Origin: JAMBLL01 sp036985935
GTDB lineage: Bacteria; Actinomycetota; Acidimicrobiia; Spongiisociales; UBA5794
Length of the DNA: 5,052 bases
Direction of reading: 5' to 3'
Assembly (NCBI GenBank): GCA_036985935.1
Contig: BTQP01000138.1
Location: 1-5,052, forward strand
The notes below the pieces were generated by a model. It saw only the letters and a list, made by a program, of their open reading frames with translations. It was not told the origin of the DNA and made no database searches. The position numbers and the translations under genes were made by a program. Below are positions 1 to 5,018 of this stretch, in pieces. Within the stretch, counting starts at the first letter, position 1, and the number at the start of each line of letters is the position of its first letter.

Positions 1-1
1 G

Positions 2-1123
2 TCACGGTGTGTCGCCGAAGCACACACTGAGGGATCGAGCCGCCGTGACCCACGGGTGGTCGATGGGCACCCTCTTGCGACGTCCGGCGACCTTCTCGAG
101 TCGGAGGGCCTCATAGCCATCGCCCCTGCTGGCGATCATGACGCCAAACGTTCCCTTGGCGATGGATTCGGTCGCAGCGACACCAAGCGTTGTAGCGAGA
201 ATGCGGTCGGCGGGCGACGGCGTGCCTCCGCGTTGCACATGACCGAGGATCGTGACCCTGGATTCGAGGCCCGTTCGGTGTTCGAGCTCTTTGGCGAGGT
301 CGACGGTCGTCTTGCGGTTCTCGAACACCGCTTTTGAACGTTTCTTGAGCGAGGCGCGTTCGGCGCCCTCTGCCGTCGCTGCTTGACCTGAAAGATCGGC
401 GAGCTGGAGAGCGAGGTCCGTGTCAATGGCACCTTCAGCAATAGCTACGATCGAGAACGTGCTCCCCCCGGACTTTCGTTCGATGATGGCCTTTGCAACG
501 TTGTCGATCGAGTAGGGAATCTCGGGGATCAGAATGACATCCGCCCCGCCCCCGAGGCCGGCTCCGAGGGTCAACCAGCCAGCGTTGTGTCCCATGAGCT
601 CGACAACGATGATGCGGTGATGGCTGTGTGCTGTCGAGTGCAGCCTGTCGACGGCCTCGGTGGCGATCTCGAGAGCTGTATCGAAACCGAAACTCCTGTC
701 CGTCCCGTACACGTCGTTGTCGATCGTCTTGGGAAGGGTCACGACGGGCATTCCCGCGTTGAAGAGCCGCAGTGCATTCTTCTGTGTGCCGCCACCTCCG
801 AGACACACGAGGGCCTCGAGATTGTGGGCGTCGAAGGTCTCCTGCATGACGCCTGTCATGTCCATGATCTCCCCGCCGATGTCCATGCGGTGGACCTTGT
901 CCCTGCCTGTGCCGAGCACCGTCCCACCGTGCGTCAGGATTCCTGAGAGAGCATCACTGTCAAGCCGCATGGACCGATTCTGCATGAGACCTCGAAATCC
1001 GTCCCTGAACCCAACGACCGACCAACCGTGCGTGCGGATCGCGGACTTTCCTATGGCGCGTATTGCGGAATTGAGCCCCGGTGAGTCTCCACCGGCTGTG
1101 AGGATTCCAATGCTCTTTGTCAC
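2..1123 (-). CDS. pfkA: 6-phosphofructokinase (group III / mixed-substrate type PFK)
   Basis: Phosphorylates fructose 6-phosphate to fructose 1,6-bisphosphate in cytosolic glycolysis. The 373-residue protein is complete. Visible motifs are the N-terminal nucleotide loop TAGGDSPGLNSAIR (residues 9-22), LGGGGT (108-113), the catalytic PKTIDND (131-137, base Asp in TIDND), MGHNAGW (177-183), PEIPY (200-204) and LGHVQRGG (293-300). The open frame extends 49 codons further upstream, but that stretch has no family similarity. I chose GTG at 1121-1123 because the protein then begins VTKSIGILTAGGD, as PFKs do, with GAGAGAAG just upstream. The phosphoryl donor is uncertain. In the family, Gly at the E. 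coli 104 position usually means ATP and Asp means PPi. Here that position is Gly, while the position before TIDND is Lys, as in PPi and group III enzymes. The usual Asp/Glu at the E. coli 103 position is Gly. It is the only minus-strand gene and is divergent from the operon. Confidence 0.95.
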   Translation of the reverse strand: MTKSIGILTAGGDSPGLNSAIRAIGKSAIRTHGWSVVGFRDGFRGLMQNRSMRLDSDALSGILTHGGTVLGTGRDKVHRMDIGGEIMDMTGVMQETFDAHNLEALVCLGGGGTQKNALRLFNAGMPVVTLPKTIDNDVYGTDRSFGFDTALEIATEAVDRLHSTAHSHHRIIVVELMGHNAGWLTLGAGLGGGADVILIPEIPYSIDNVAKAIIERKSGGSTFSIVAIAEGAIDTDLALQLADLSGQAATAEGAERASLKKRSKAVFENRKTTVDLAKELEHRTGLESRVTILGHVQRGGTPSPADRILATTLGVAATESIAKGTFGVMIASRGDGYEALRLEKVAGRRKRVPIDHPWVTAARSLSVCFGDTP

Positions 1124-1133
1124 ACGCTTCTCT
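1124..1133 (-). promoter_or_regulatory. Ribosome binding site deciding the pfkA start
   Basis: Read on the minus strand, the bases before the GTG start are GAGAGAAGCGT. The purine-rich GAGAG/GAGAAG lies about 4-6 nt before GTG at 1121-1123. This favours the GTG start over upstream in-frame starts in the non-homologous extension. The match to the anti-Shine-Dalgarno sequence is moderate. Confidence 0.5.
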
Positions 1134-1164
1134 CGGACTTGGATCGAGGTCGTAACCCTACATC

Positions 1165-1177
1165 GGTTGCCGCAACC
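1165..1177. repeat. Short palindrome upstream of pfkA (candidate operator)
   Basis: GGTTGC-C-GCAACC is a perfect 6-bp inverted repeat with a 1-nt centre. It sits about 42 nt upstream of the pfkA start codon, next to a weak possible minus-strand -10 (TAGGGT, complement of 1155-1160). It could be a repressor site for pfkA or a chance palindrome. No regulator is identifiable from this sequence. Confidence 0.3.
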
Positions 1178-1193
1178 TCCACCAGGGAAGTCG

Positions 1194-1222
1194 TCGACGC
1201 ACAGCGGCGAAGTGGCTAGTGT
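1194..1222 (+). promoter_or_regulatory. Weak candidate sigma70-type promoter for the mini-ORF unit
   Basis: TCGACG (1194-1199, 4 of 6 match to TTGACA) and TAGTGT (1217-1222, 3 of 6 match to TATAAT) are separated by 17 nt. Transcription would begin shortly before the Shine-Dalgarno sequence at 1235. A plus-strand promoter is expected somewhere in 1124-1240, because the flanking pfkA gene points the other way. These exact boxes are only a suggestion. Confidence 0.25.
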
Positions 1223-1232
1223 CACAAACACT
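1218..1232. repeat. Inverted repeat AGTGT-N5-ACACT
   Basis: AGTGT (1218-1222) and ACACT (1228-1232) are perfect inverted arms around CACAA. The repeat overlaps the candidate -10 and ends just before the Shine-Dalgarno site of the mini-ORF. That position suits a repressor operator or a short 5' RNA hairpin. The arms are only 5 bp, so chance occurrence is possible. Confidence 0.3.
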
Positions 1233-1234
1233 CG

Positions 1235-1242
1235 AAAGGAGG
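1235..1242 (+). promoter_or_regulatory. Near-consensus Shine-Dalgarno site (AAAGGAGG) of the 16-codon ORF
   Basis: AAAGGAGG, followed by T, is the strongest ribosome binding sequence in the window, stronger than that of any of the recognised genes. It stands 11 nt before ATG at 1254-1256, a slightly long but workable spacing. Its presence in an otherwise empty intergenic region is the main reason to treat 1254-1304 as translated. Confidence 0.6.
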
Positions 1243-1253
1243 TCGATACACAT

Positions 1254-1304
1254 ATGCACCAATCCAGCATTACAAAGGCCTACGAAAGCGAGTCGGTGTC
1301 GTAG
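1254..1304 (+). CDS. 16-residue small ORF / possible leader peptide, unknown
   Basis: ATG at 1254 to TAG at 1302-1304 encodes MHQSSITKAYESESVS. I do not recognise it. It is polar, with five serines among 16 residues, no cysteine, no hydrophobic stretch and no visible processing motif. Support for translation comes from the AAAGGAGG site 11 nt upstream and from its place between the divergent pfkA and a strong terminator-like hairpin at 1347-1390. It could be a leader peptide controlling read-through into the rhodanese operon, a stand-alone microprotein, or a fortuitous ORF on a small RNA. A serine-responsive attenuator is conceivable from its composition, but the serine codons are mixed (TCC, AGC, TCG) and I see no convincing antiterminator partner. 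Confidence 0.45.
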   Translation: MHQSSITKAYESESVS

Positions 1305-1326
1305 CGGCACACAGTTCGCGGCCGCT
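1280..1326 (+). promoter_or_regulatory. Two adjacent, mutually competing short RNA hairpins after the mini-ORF
   Basis: Hairpin A pairs CTACGA (1280-1285) with TCGTAG (1299-1304), which includes the mini-ORF stop codon. Hairpin B pairs AGCGGC (1303-1308) with GCCGCT (1321-1326). They share bases 1303-1304, so they cannot both form completely. A ribosome finishing the mini-ORF would cover A and part of B. The arrangement resembles a leader region, but each stem is only 6 bp and thermodynamic support is unverified. Confidence 0.3.
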
Positions 1327-1346
1327 TGAGGCCACCAAAGAACACT

Positions 1347-1390
1347 CCGAAGCCCTGCTCACCGGTTCGCCGTGACGAGCAGGGCTTCGG
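1347..1390 (+). terminator. Strong terminator-like hairpin / possible attenuator
   Basis: CCGAAGCCCTGCTC (1347-1360) and GAGCAGGGCTTCGG (1377-1390) form a perfect 14-bp stem around a 16-nt loop, which itself holds CGG-TTCG-CCG. The trailing bases TTTCGTCT give only a short, interrupted U tract. On the minus strand the trailing bases are AGTGTTCTTTGG, equally imperfect. It lies 42 nt after the mini-ORF and 43 nt before the rhodanese start. Because pfkA is divergent, the only plus-strand transcripts reaching it from within the window must start in the 1124-1346 gap. Confidence 0.7.
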
Positions 1391-1433
1391 TTTCGTCTGG
1401 AATCCTTCGAGATACCGATGGGTTGGAGTCAGC

Positions 1434-1823
1434 GTGGAACGCATGACGATTCATGAGCAGCTTGCCAAATCGCGCAAGCGGATAGATCGGATGCAGCCTC
1501 GCGATGCGCTCGAGGCTCAGGCCGATGGTGCGTGGATTCTCGATACAAGAGATGAGGCCGACCGTCTTCGCGACGGAGTGATCCCTGGTTCGTTGCACGT
1601 CCCGTTGTCGGTGCTTCCGTGGCGTGTTGATCCAACGGCCGAGCGCACCGACGAACGTATCAACGACCTCAACGGACACCTCGTCCTCATGTGCAATCAC
1701 GGGTATTCGTCGAGCATTGCGGCTGCCATGTTGAAAGACCTCGGGTTCACCAGGGTGGCCGACATCGCCGGCGGGTTCGAATCGTGGGCAGCCGAGGGCC
1801 TTCCCGTTGAGTTCTTGGCCTGA
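1434..1823 (+). CDS. Single-domain rhodanese-like sulfurtransferase
   Basis: A cytosolic rhodanese-homology protein of 129 residues, one domain long. The family carries sulfur as a persulfide on a loop cysteine. Visible features are the CH2A-like WILDTRDEAD (residues 35-44), the GSLHVPLSVLPW segment (52-63), the active-site loop CNHGYSS with Cys87, and the closing DIAGGFESWAAEGLPVE (110-126). I chose GTG at 1434 because GGAG (1425-1428) precedes it by 5 nt. ATG at 1443 is possible and would shorten it by three residues. The frame is open upstream to 1326, but that part crosses the terminator hairpin and is not rhodanese-like. It is the first gene of the plus-strand operon. The loop has a Cys and ends in small/polar residues, so it should be catalytically competent. 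Its physiological donor and acceptor are unknown. Confidence 0.9.
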   Translation: MERMTIHEQLAKSRKRIDRMQPRDALEAQADGAWILDTRDEADRLRDGVIPGSLHVPLSVLPWRVDPTAERTDERINDLNGHLVLMCNHGYSSSIAAAMLKDLGFTRVADIAGGFESWAAEGLPVEFLA

Positions 1824-1866
1824 TACGACAGTCATCCTCAATCGACCAGATGCCTATCGTGTCGCA

Positions 1867-2652
1867 ATGGACTCCTCGTTGTATCTCGACTCGATAAGCT
1901 CCCACGGCCAGCGCATGTCGGGTGCGGCAGCTCTGGCAGGTCTCGATTCACCGGTTCCGACGTGCCCCGATTGGACGGTGCGGGACCTCATCGTTCACAC
2001 CGGTGTCGTGCATCGACACAAAACAGAGACGATACGCGGCGACTACCGGAACGAGGCGGCTGAGGTTCCTAGACCTCCTGCCAGTGACGTATCGGATGAT
2101 GAGTTCCTGTCATGGTTTGACGCCGGCGTTGCGCAGTTGCTCGATGTCTCTATGTCCGCGGATCTGACAGATCCGTCGTGGACCTGGTGTGCTCACGACC
2201 ACAACAAGGATTGGTGGGTTCGCCGTATGGCGCACGAAACAGCGATCCACAGTATCGATGCGGTCATCGCCTCCGGTCAGCAGCCGATGGTCGAATCCTT
2301 GCTTGCCCTAGACGGGGTCGCGGAGGTTCTTGACGAGTTCATGGTCGGCGGCCCAACGTGGGGGGTCGTTGTACCAACGGATCGCGTCATCCGTCTCGAG
2401 ACACCCGGTCGCTCTTGGACGCTTCGCACAGGTGAGTTCTCGGGCACATCCCCGGACACCGGCACCACCTACACGCGACTCGCCGCCTTCGTGTACGACG
2501 ACGAAGCCGTGCCCATGGCGACAGTGGCGACCGACGAGGTGACGCTTGATCTGTGGTTGTGGGGTCGGGGTGAACTACCCGACGCAGCGTTCACAGGAGA
2601 CCGGGCGCTGGTGGACCACGTCAGATCGGTTGCTGCCGAGGCGACGGCTTGA
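1867..2652 (+). CDS. Maleylpyruvate isomerase family (MDMPI/DinB-like) mycothiol-dependent-type protein
   Basis: A 261-residue member of the actinobacterial MDMPI-like family: a DinB-type four-helix metal-binding domain followed by an MDMPI C-terminal domain. Diagnostic stretches are PVPTCPDWTVRDLIVHTG (residues 29-46) and WWVRRMAHETAIHSIDA (116-132). His44, Glu124 and His128 match the family's metal triad. The C-terminal part (roughly 155-260) ends with LWLWGRGELPDAAFTGD (230-246), the usual end of the second domain. Family members with known activity use mycothiol as cofactor for isomerising ring-cleavage products. Many paralogues have no known substrate, so no specific reaction is assigned. 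I chose ATG at 1867, because the protein then begins close to the conserved YLDSI segment. Its ribosome binding site is weak. An in-frame TTG at 1807 would overlap the rhodanese gene. The stop is one base before the next start. Confidence 0.88.
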   Translation: MDSSLYLDSISSHGQRMSGAAALAGLDSPVPTCPDWTVRDLIVHTGVVHRHKTETIRGDYRNEAAEVPRPPASDVSDDEFLSWFDAGVAQLLDVSMSADLTDPSWTWCAHDHNKDWWVRRMAHETAIHSIDAVIASGQQPMVESLLALDGVAEVLDEFMVGGPTWGVVVPTDRVIRLETPGRSWTLRTGEFSGTSPDTGTTYTRLAAFVYDDEAVPMATVATDEVTLDLWLWGRGELPDAAFTGDRALVDHVRSVAAEATA

Positions 2653-2653
2653 A

Positions 2654-3262
2654 GTGGCACTAGTCACCGTCCAGGTATATCCGTATCGATCCGACGCCGA
2701 GATCGCATCGGCGCGCCTTGCGGCCGACGGGATCCGCTCCGCGATTCATGCTGACGATGAAGGCGGTCTCAACCCGGGATTCTTCAGCCACTATGGCATC
2801 AGGCTTGAGGTCGATGAGTCGGACCTCAGTGATGCATTCGAGAGCCTCGGAATAGAACACGTAAACCTGAGTCGATCCGTGGCCGAGGCGATGTTCTCTC
2901 ACGCCGTGTGGGCGCAACCGAATGAGGCATGTGGGCTGGTTGCGATGGACGATGACGACTTGATCAAGATGGTCTTTTGCCTCACGAACACCGACGAAAG
3001 TACCAACCGATTCACGATCGATCCGCAGGAGCACTTCGAATGTGTCCGATATGCCGAGAAACGAGGTTGGCGGATAGGTGGTGTATTCCACAGTCACACG
3101 ACTTCCGAGCCATTCCCGTCAAAATCCGACATCGACGGCGGAGGGGATCCCGACTGGTTACACATGATCGTGGGACCCGTCGTTGGTCCGCGGACTGTCA
3201 TACGAGGCTTCCGCATTGCGGGCACCGATGTTGCTGAAGTCTCCGTAACGGTCGAGCCGTAG
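2654..3262 (+). CDS. DUF2007-JAMM fusion: Mec-like zinc metallopeptidase
   Basis: 202 residues in two parts. Residues about 4-70 look like a DUF2007 'putative signal transducing' domain (VQVYPYRSDAEIASARL, AADGIRSAI, then IRLEVDESD). Residues about 74-200 are a JAB/MPN+ (JAMM) domain. It carries Glu91 in NEACGLVA and a complete H-x-H-x7-S-x2-D zinc motif (His146, His148, Ser156, Asp159; core VFHSHTTSEPFPSKSD). In Mycobacterium tuberculosis the bacterial JAMM protein Mec releases cysteine from the sulfur carrier CysO. All zinc and catalytic residues are present here, so it should be an active isopeptidase-like hydrolase. The substrate is inferred only from similarity, because no cysO is nearby. 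The start is GTG at 2654, one base after the TGA of the previous gene, which suggests translational coupling. The extra N-terminal domain is absent from mycobacterial Mec. Confidence 0.85.
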   Translation: MALVTVQVYPYRSDAEIASARLAADGIRSAIHADDEGGLNPGFFSHYGIRLEVDESDLSDAFESLGIEHVNLSRSVAEAMFSHAVWAQPNEACGLVAMDDDDLIKMVFCLTNTDESTNRFTIDPQEHFECVRYAEKRGWRIGGVFHSHTTSEPFPSKSDIDGGGDPDWLHMIVGPVVGPRTVIRGFRIAGTDVAEVSVTVEP

Positions 3263-3272
3263 ACTCGCGCCC

Positions 3273-3554
3273 ATGGCACGGTCTGAGCACAATCGAGAGG
3301 CATACCGCGCGCTGTTCGGGTACGTAGGGGCCGGTCTACAGGCCTTTGCGGCTCTGATGATCGTCGTGTCGGCGCCGGTTGCCCCGGCCTGGATCATCGT
3401 GAGCTTGCTCGTCGTTCTCGTAGCGTCGAGTGTGTGGTCGTGGCGCCGGTATGCATCGAACTTCATGATGCCAACCTTCACAGGCACGATGATGTCGGTG
3501 TTGTGGATGCTGACGGTGGGCTTGGGAGCGATGTTGCTCGGGTGGGGGCCGTGA
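3273..3554 (+). CDS. Small three-helix membrane protein, unknown function
   Basis: 93 residues, not recognised. A short charged N-terminus (MARSEHNREAYRALF) is followed by three hydrophobic segments at about residues 17-35, 37-56 and 71-91. The basic, polar SWRRYASN (55-62) lies between helices two and three. No catalytic or metal-binding motif is visible. The ATG lies 10 nt after the stop of the JAMM gene with only a weak purine-rich sequence upstream. The stop overlaps the MBL gene start by 4 bases (GTGA), so it is embedded in the operon and probably co-translated. It sits where mycobacteria have cysO, cysM, a rhomboid protease and murI. At 93 residues with no Ser/His rhomboid motifs, it is not the rhomboid. 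Confidence 0.8.
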   Translation: MARSEHNREAYRALFGYVGAGLQAFAALMIVVSAPVAPAWIIVSLLVVLVASSVWSWRRYASNFMMPTFTGTMMSVLWMLTVGLGAMLLGWGP

Positions 3555-4312
3555 GACTCACGGTGCTCGGTTCCAACGCGAGTGCACCTTCGCGGTCCAA
3601 CCCTGGGTCCGGGTACCTGCTGGACATCGATGGATTCAGCGTCCTCCTGGACGCTGGTCCCGGTGTGTTCATGAATCTCGCGGAGATCATGGACCCCGGG
3701 CTGGTTGATGCAGTACTGATATCGCACACCCACGTCGACCACTGCGCCGATGTCCTCGGGCTTTTTACGTATATGGCCTACGGCCCCTCGGGGCCGACTC
3801 CGATCCCTGTCTACGGGCCGGCCGGCTTGCGGGATCGCCTCGCGGCGTTCGCTGGGGCGGGACCAGGGCATCCGTTCGACGACGTTTTGGAGTTTCATGC
3901 TCAGACACCGGGCGACCGGACGGAGATCGGGCCAGCAGACGTGTCCTGGGGAGAGGCGATTCACCCCGTTCCCGCCCTGGTGTCACGCATCGCCGTCGGC
4001 TCTGGTTCCCTCGTGTTCTCCGGCGATACCGGGCCTGGCGGGGATCTACTCGAAATGGCCGGCGGCGCCACACTGCTTCTCTGTGAGGCGACGCTCCAGG
4101 GAATCCGCGACGAATCCACCTACGACTACCACCTCACGGCAAGCGACGCAGGTGAGATAGCCTCATGGGCAGGAGTAGACGAGCTCGCGCTCACGCATAT
4201 CCCATCGAACCTCGATCCTCAGTTGAGCATCGAGCAGGCCGCGGGCGCCTTTGCAGGCTTGGTGACATATGCCGCACCCGGAACAACATTCGAGATCACG
4301 ACAACGAGGTAA
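3551..4312 (+). CDS. Metallo-beta-lactamase-fold hydrolase (Rv1339-like, RNase Z/cAMP phosphodiesterase group)
   Basis: A 253-residue MBL-fold protein starting with the typical first strand RLTVLGSNASAPSRSNPGSGYLL (residues 2-24). Metal ligands are seen in SHTHVDH (58-64, HxHxDH), His138 in AIHPVPA, Asp159 in FSGDTGPGG and His216 in LTHIPSNLDP. The YHLTASDAG motif (193-201) is typical of this RNase Z-like/phosphodiesterase group. M. tuberculosis Rv1339, which sits just upstream of rphA, is reported as an atypical cAMP phosphodiesterase. The same position before RNase PH here makes orthology likely, but substrate identity is inferred. I chose GTG at 3551 because the frame upstream is unlike the family and GGGTGGGGG precedes it. 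It overlaps the membrane-protein stop by 4 bases and ends 4 bases before rph. Confidence 0.88.
   Translation: MRLTVLGSNASAPSRSNPGSGYLLDIDGFSVLLDAGPGVFMNLAEIMDPGLVDAVLISHTHVDHCADVLGLFTYMAYGPSGPTPIPVYGPAGLRDRLAAFAGAGPGHPFDDVLEFHAQTPGDRTEIGPADVSWGEAIHPVPALVSRIAVGSGSLVFSGDTGPGGDLLEMAGGATLLLCEATLQGIRDESTYDYHLTASDAGEIASWAGVDELALTHIPSNLDPQLSIEQAAGAFAGLVTYAAPGTTFEITTTR
4306..4309 (+). promoter_or_regulatory. Ribosome binding site deciding the rph start
   Basis: GAGG lies 7 nt before ATG at 4317 and overlaps the end of the preceding gene. It selects this ATG over the in-frame ATG at 4269, whose extra 16 residues (MPHPEQHSRSRQRGKN) do not resemble RNase PH. Confidence 0.7.
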
Positions 4313-4316
4313 GAAC

Positions 4317-5018
4317 ATGAGGACTGACCGGACGAACGATGGGCTGCGCACGGTGAAGATCACGCGCCGATACACCGAGATGACGCCGGGTTCGGTTCTC
4401 ATCGAGATGGGCCGGACACGCGTGTTGTGCACAGTTTCGCTTGACGACGACGTGCCGCCGTGGATGAGGAGCTCAGGGAGCGGCTGGGTCACTGCCGAGT
4501 ACTCGATGCTCCCGGGCGCAAGCCCGCAGAGGGTTCGCCGTAGTTCCGTCAACGGCGGGCGCACCAAGGAGATCCAGAGACTGATCGGCCGATCCCTTCG
4601 GGCGGCCGTTGACATGAAGGCCATGGGTCCCGTGACGGCGCATATTGACTGTGATGTTCTCCAAGCCGACGGCGGCACGCGAACCGCATCGATCACGGGT
4701 GCGTGGATAGCGCTCGCCGATGCGTTCGACGCCTGGGTCGCCGACGGCAAGATGGACAAGAATCCGATCTCGAGGAACGTCGCTGCCATTTCCGTTGGAG
4801 TTCTCGATGGTGTTGCAATGCTCGATCTCGAATACACGGAGGACGTCGCTGCAGATGTCGACGCAAACATTGTGATGACGGGTGACGGTGATCTCATCGA
4901 GGTCCAGGGCACAGCCGAAGGCGAACCCTTTAGCAGGGAGTTGCTCGACACCATGCTCGATTACGCCGAAGGGGGAATTGCGGACCTCGTCGAGATGCAG
5001 AATTCGAGTCGTGCATGA
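4317..5018 (+). CDS. rph: Ribonuclease PH
   Basis: A phosphorolytic 3'-5' exoribonuclease that trims tRNA precursor 3' ends, releasing nucleoside diphosphates. It normally acts as a cytosolic hexamer. It has 233 residues, slightly short for the family. Family landmarks are GSVLIEMGRTRVLCTVS (25-41), GWVTAEYSMLP (56-66), GGRTKEIQRLIGRSLRA (80-96), DCDVLQADGGTRTASITGA (111-129) and YTEDVAADVDANIVMTGDG (173-191), which holds the catalytic acidic residues Asp176 and Asp182 by motif. The loop between MLP and GRT is GASPQRVRRSSVNG. It is about three residues shorter than usual and lacks the common RATxTRxxRE pattern, although arginines remain. The start is ATG 4317, set by the GAGG site. The stop overlaps the rdgB start (ATGA), as in mycobacteria, where rphA precedes the rdgB homologue. 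Confidence 0.96.
   Translation: MRTDRTNDGLRTVKITRRYTEMTPGSVLIEMGRTRVLCTVSLDDDVPPWMRSSGSGWVTAEYSMLPGASPQRVRRSSVNGGRTKEIQRLIGRSLRAAVDMKAMGPVTAHIDCDVLQADGGTRTASITGAWIALADAFDAWVADGKMDKNPISRNVAAISVGVLDGVAMLDLEYTEDVAADVDANIVMTGDGDLIEVQGTAEGEPFSRELLDTMLDYAEGGIADLVEMQNSSRA

Larger units (their letters stand above)
1124..1433. other. Divergent intergenic region between pfkA and the rhodanese-rdgB operon
   Basis: This 310-base stretch holds no conventional gene. From left to right it carries the pfkA upstream palindrome (1165-1177), a weak plus-strand promoter candidate, an inverted repeat (1218-1232), a near-consensus Shine-Dalgarno site and 16-codon ORF, two short hairpins, and a 14-bp stem terminator. 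The last roughly 40 bases lead into the rhodanese gene and show GGAG at 1425-1428. I could not identify a convincing promoter between the terminator and the rhodanese gene. This leaves open that operon transcription starts upstream of the hairpin. Confidence 0.7.

Noticed and set aside
660..1253. Long plus-strand open frame opposite the PFK gene that continues into the mini-ORF
   Set aside because: It is antisense to a clear PFK and has no recognisable domain. Only the last 16 codons, after the Shine-Dalgarno site, have independent support.
1124..1270. 49-residue N-terminal extension of the PFK reading frame
   Set aside because: It has no resemblance to PFK N-termini, crosses the intergenic palindromes and the mini-ORF Shine-Dalgarno region, and the GTG at 1121-1123 gives the canonical start of the fold.
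1254..1304. The mini-ORF as a RiPP or redox-cofactor precursor (PqqA- or MftA-like)
   Set aside because: It has no Cys, no Val-Tyr C-terminus, no ExxxY motif, and no radical SAM, chaperone or peptidase partner of those pathways nearby. The JAMM peptidase alone does not suffice.
1254..1390. Cysteine-responsive leader peptide attenuator, tempting because sulfur genes follow
   Set aside because: The 16-residue peptide contains no cysteine codons.
1326..1433. Upstream extension of the rhodanese frame
   Set aside because: It runs through both arms of the terminator hairpin and shows no family similarity. GTG at 1434 has a GGAG site at good spacing.
3158..3964. 268-codon minus-strand open frame
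   Set aside because: It lies antisense to the JAMM, membrane-protein and MBL genes, whose motifs are unambiguous. Its translation is arginine- and proline-rich without domains, as expected of a GC-rich shadow frame.
4163..4954. 263-codon minus-strand open frame
   Set aside because: It is antisense to the end of the MBL gene and most of rph. Its translation is serine-rich low-complexity sequence, typical of a shadow frame.
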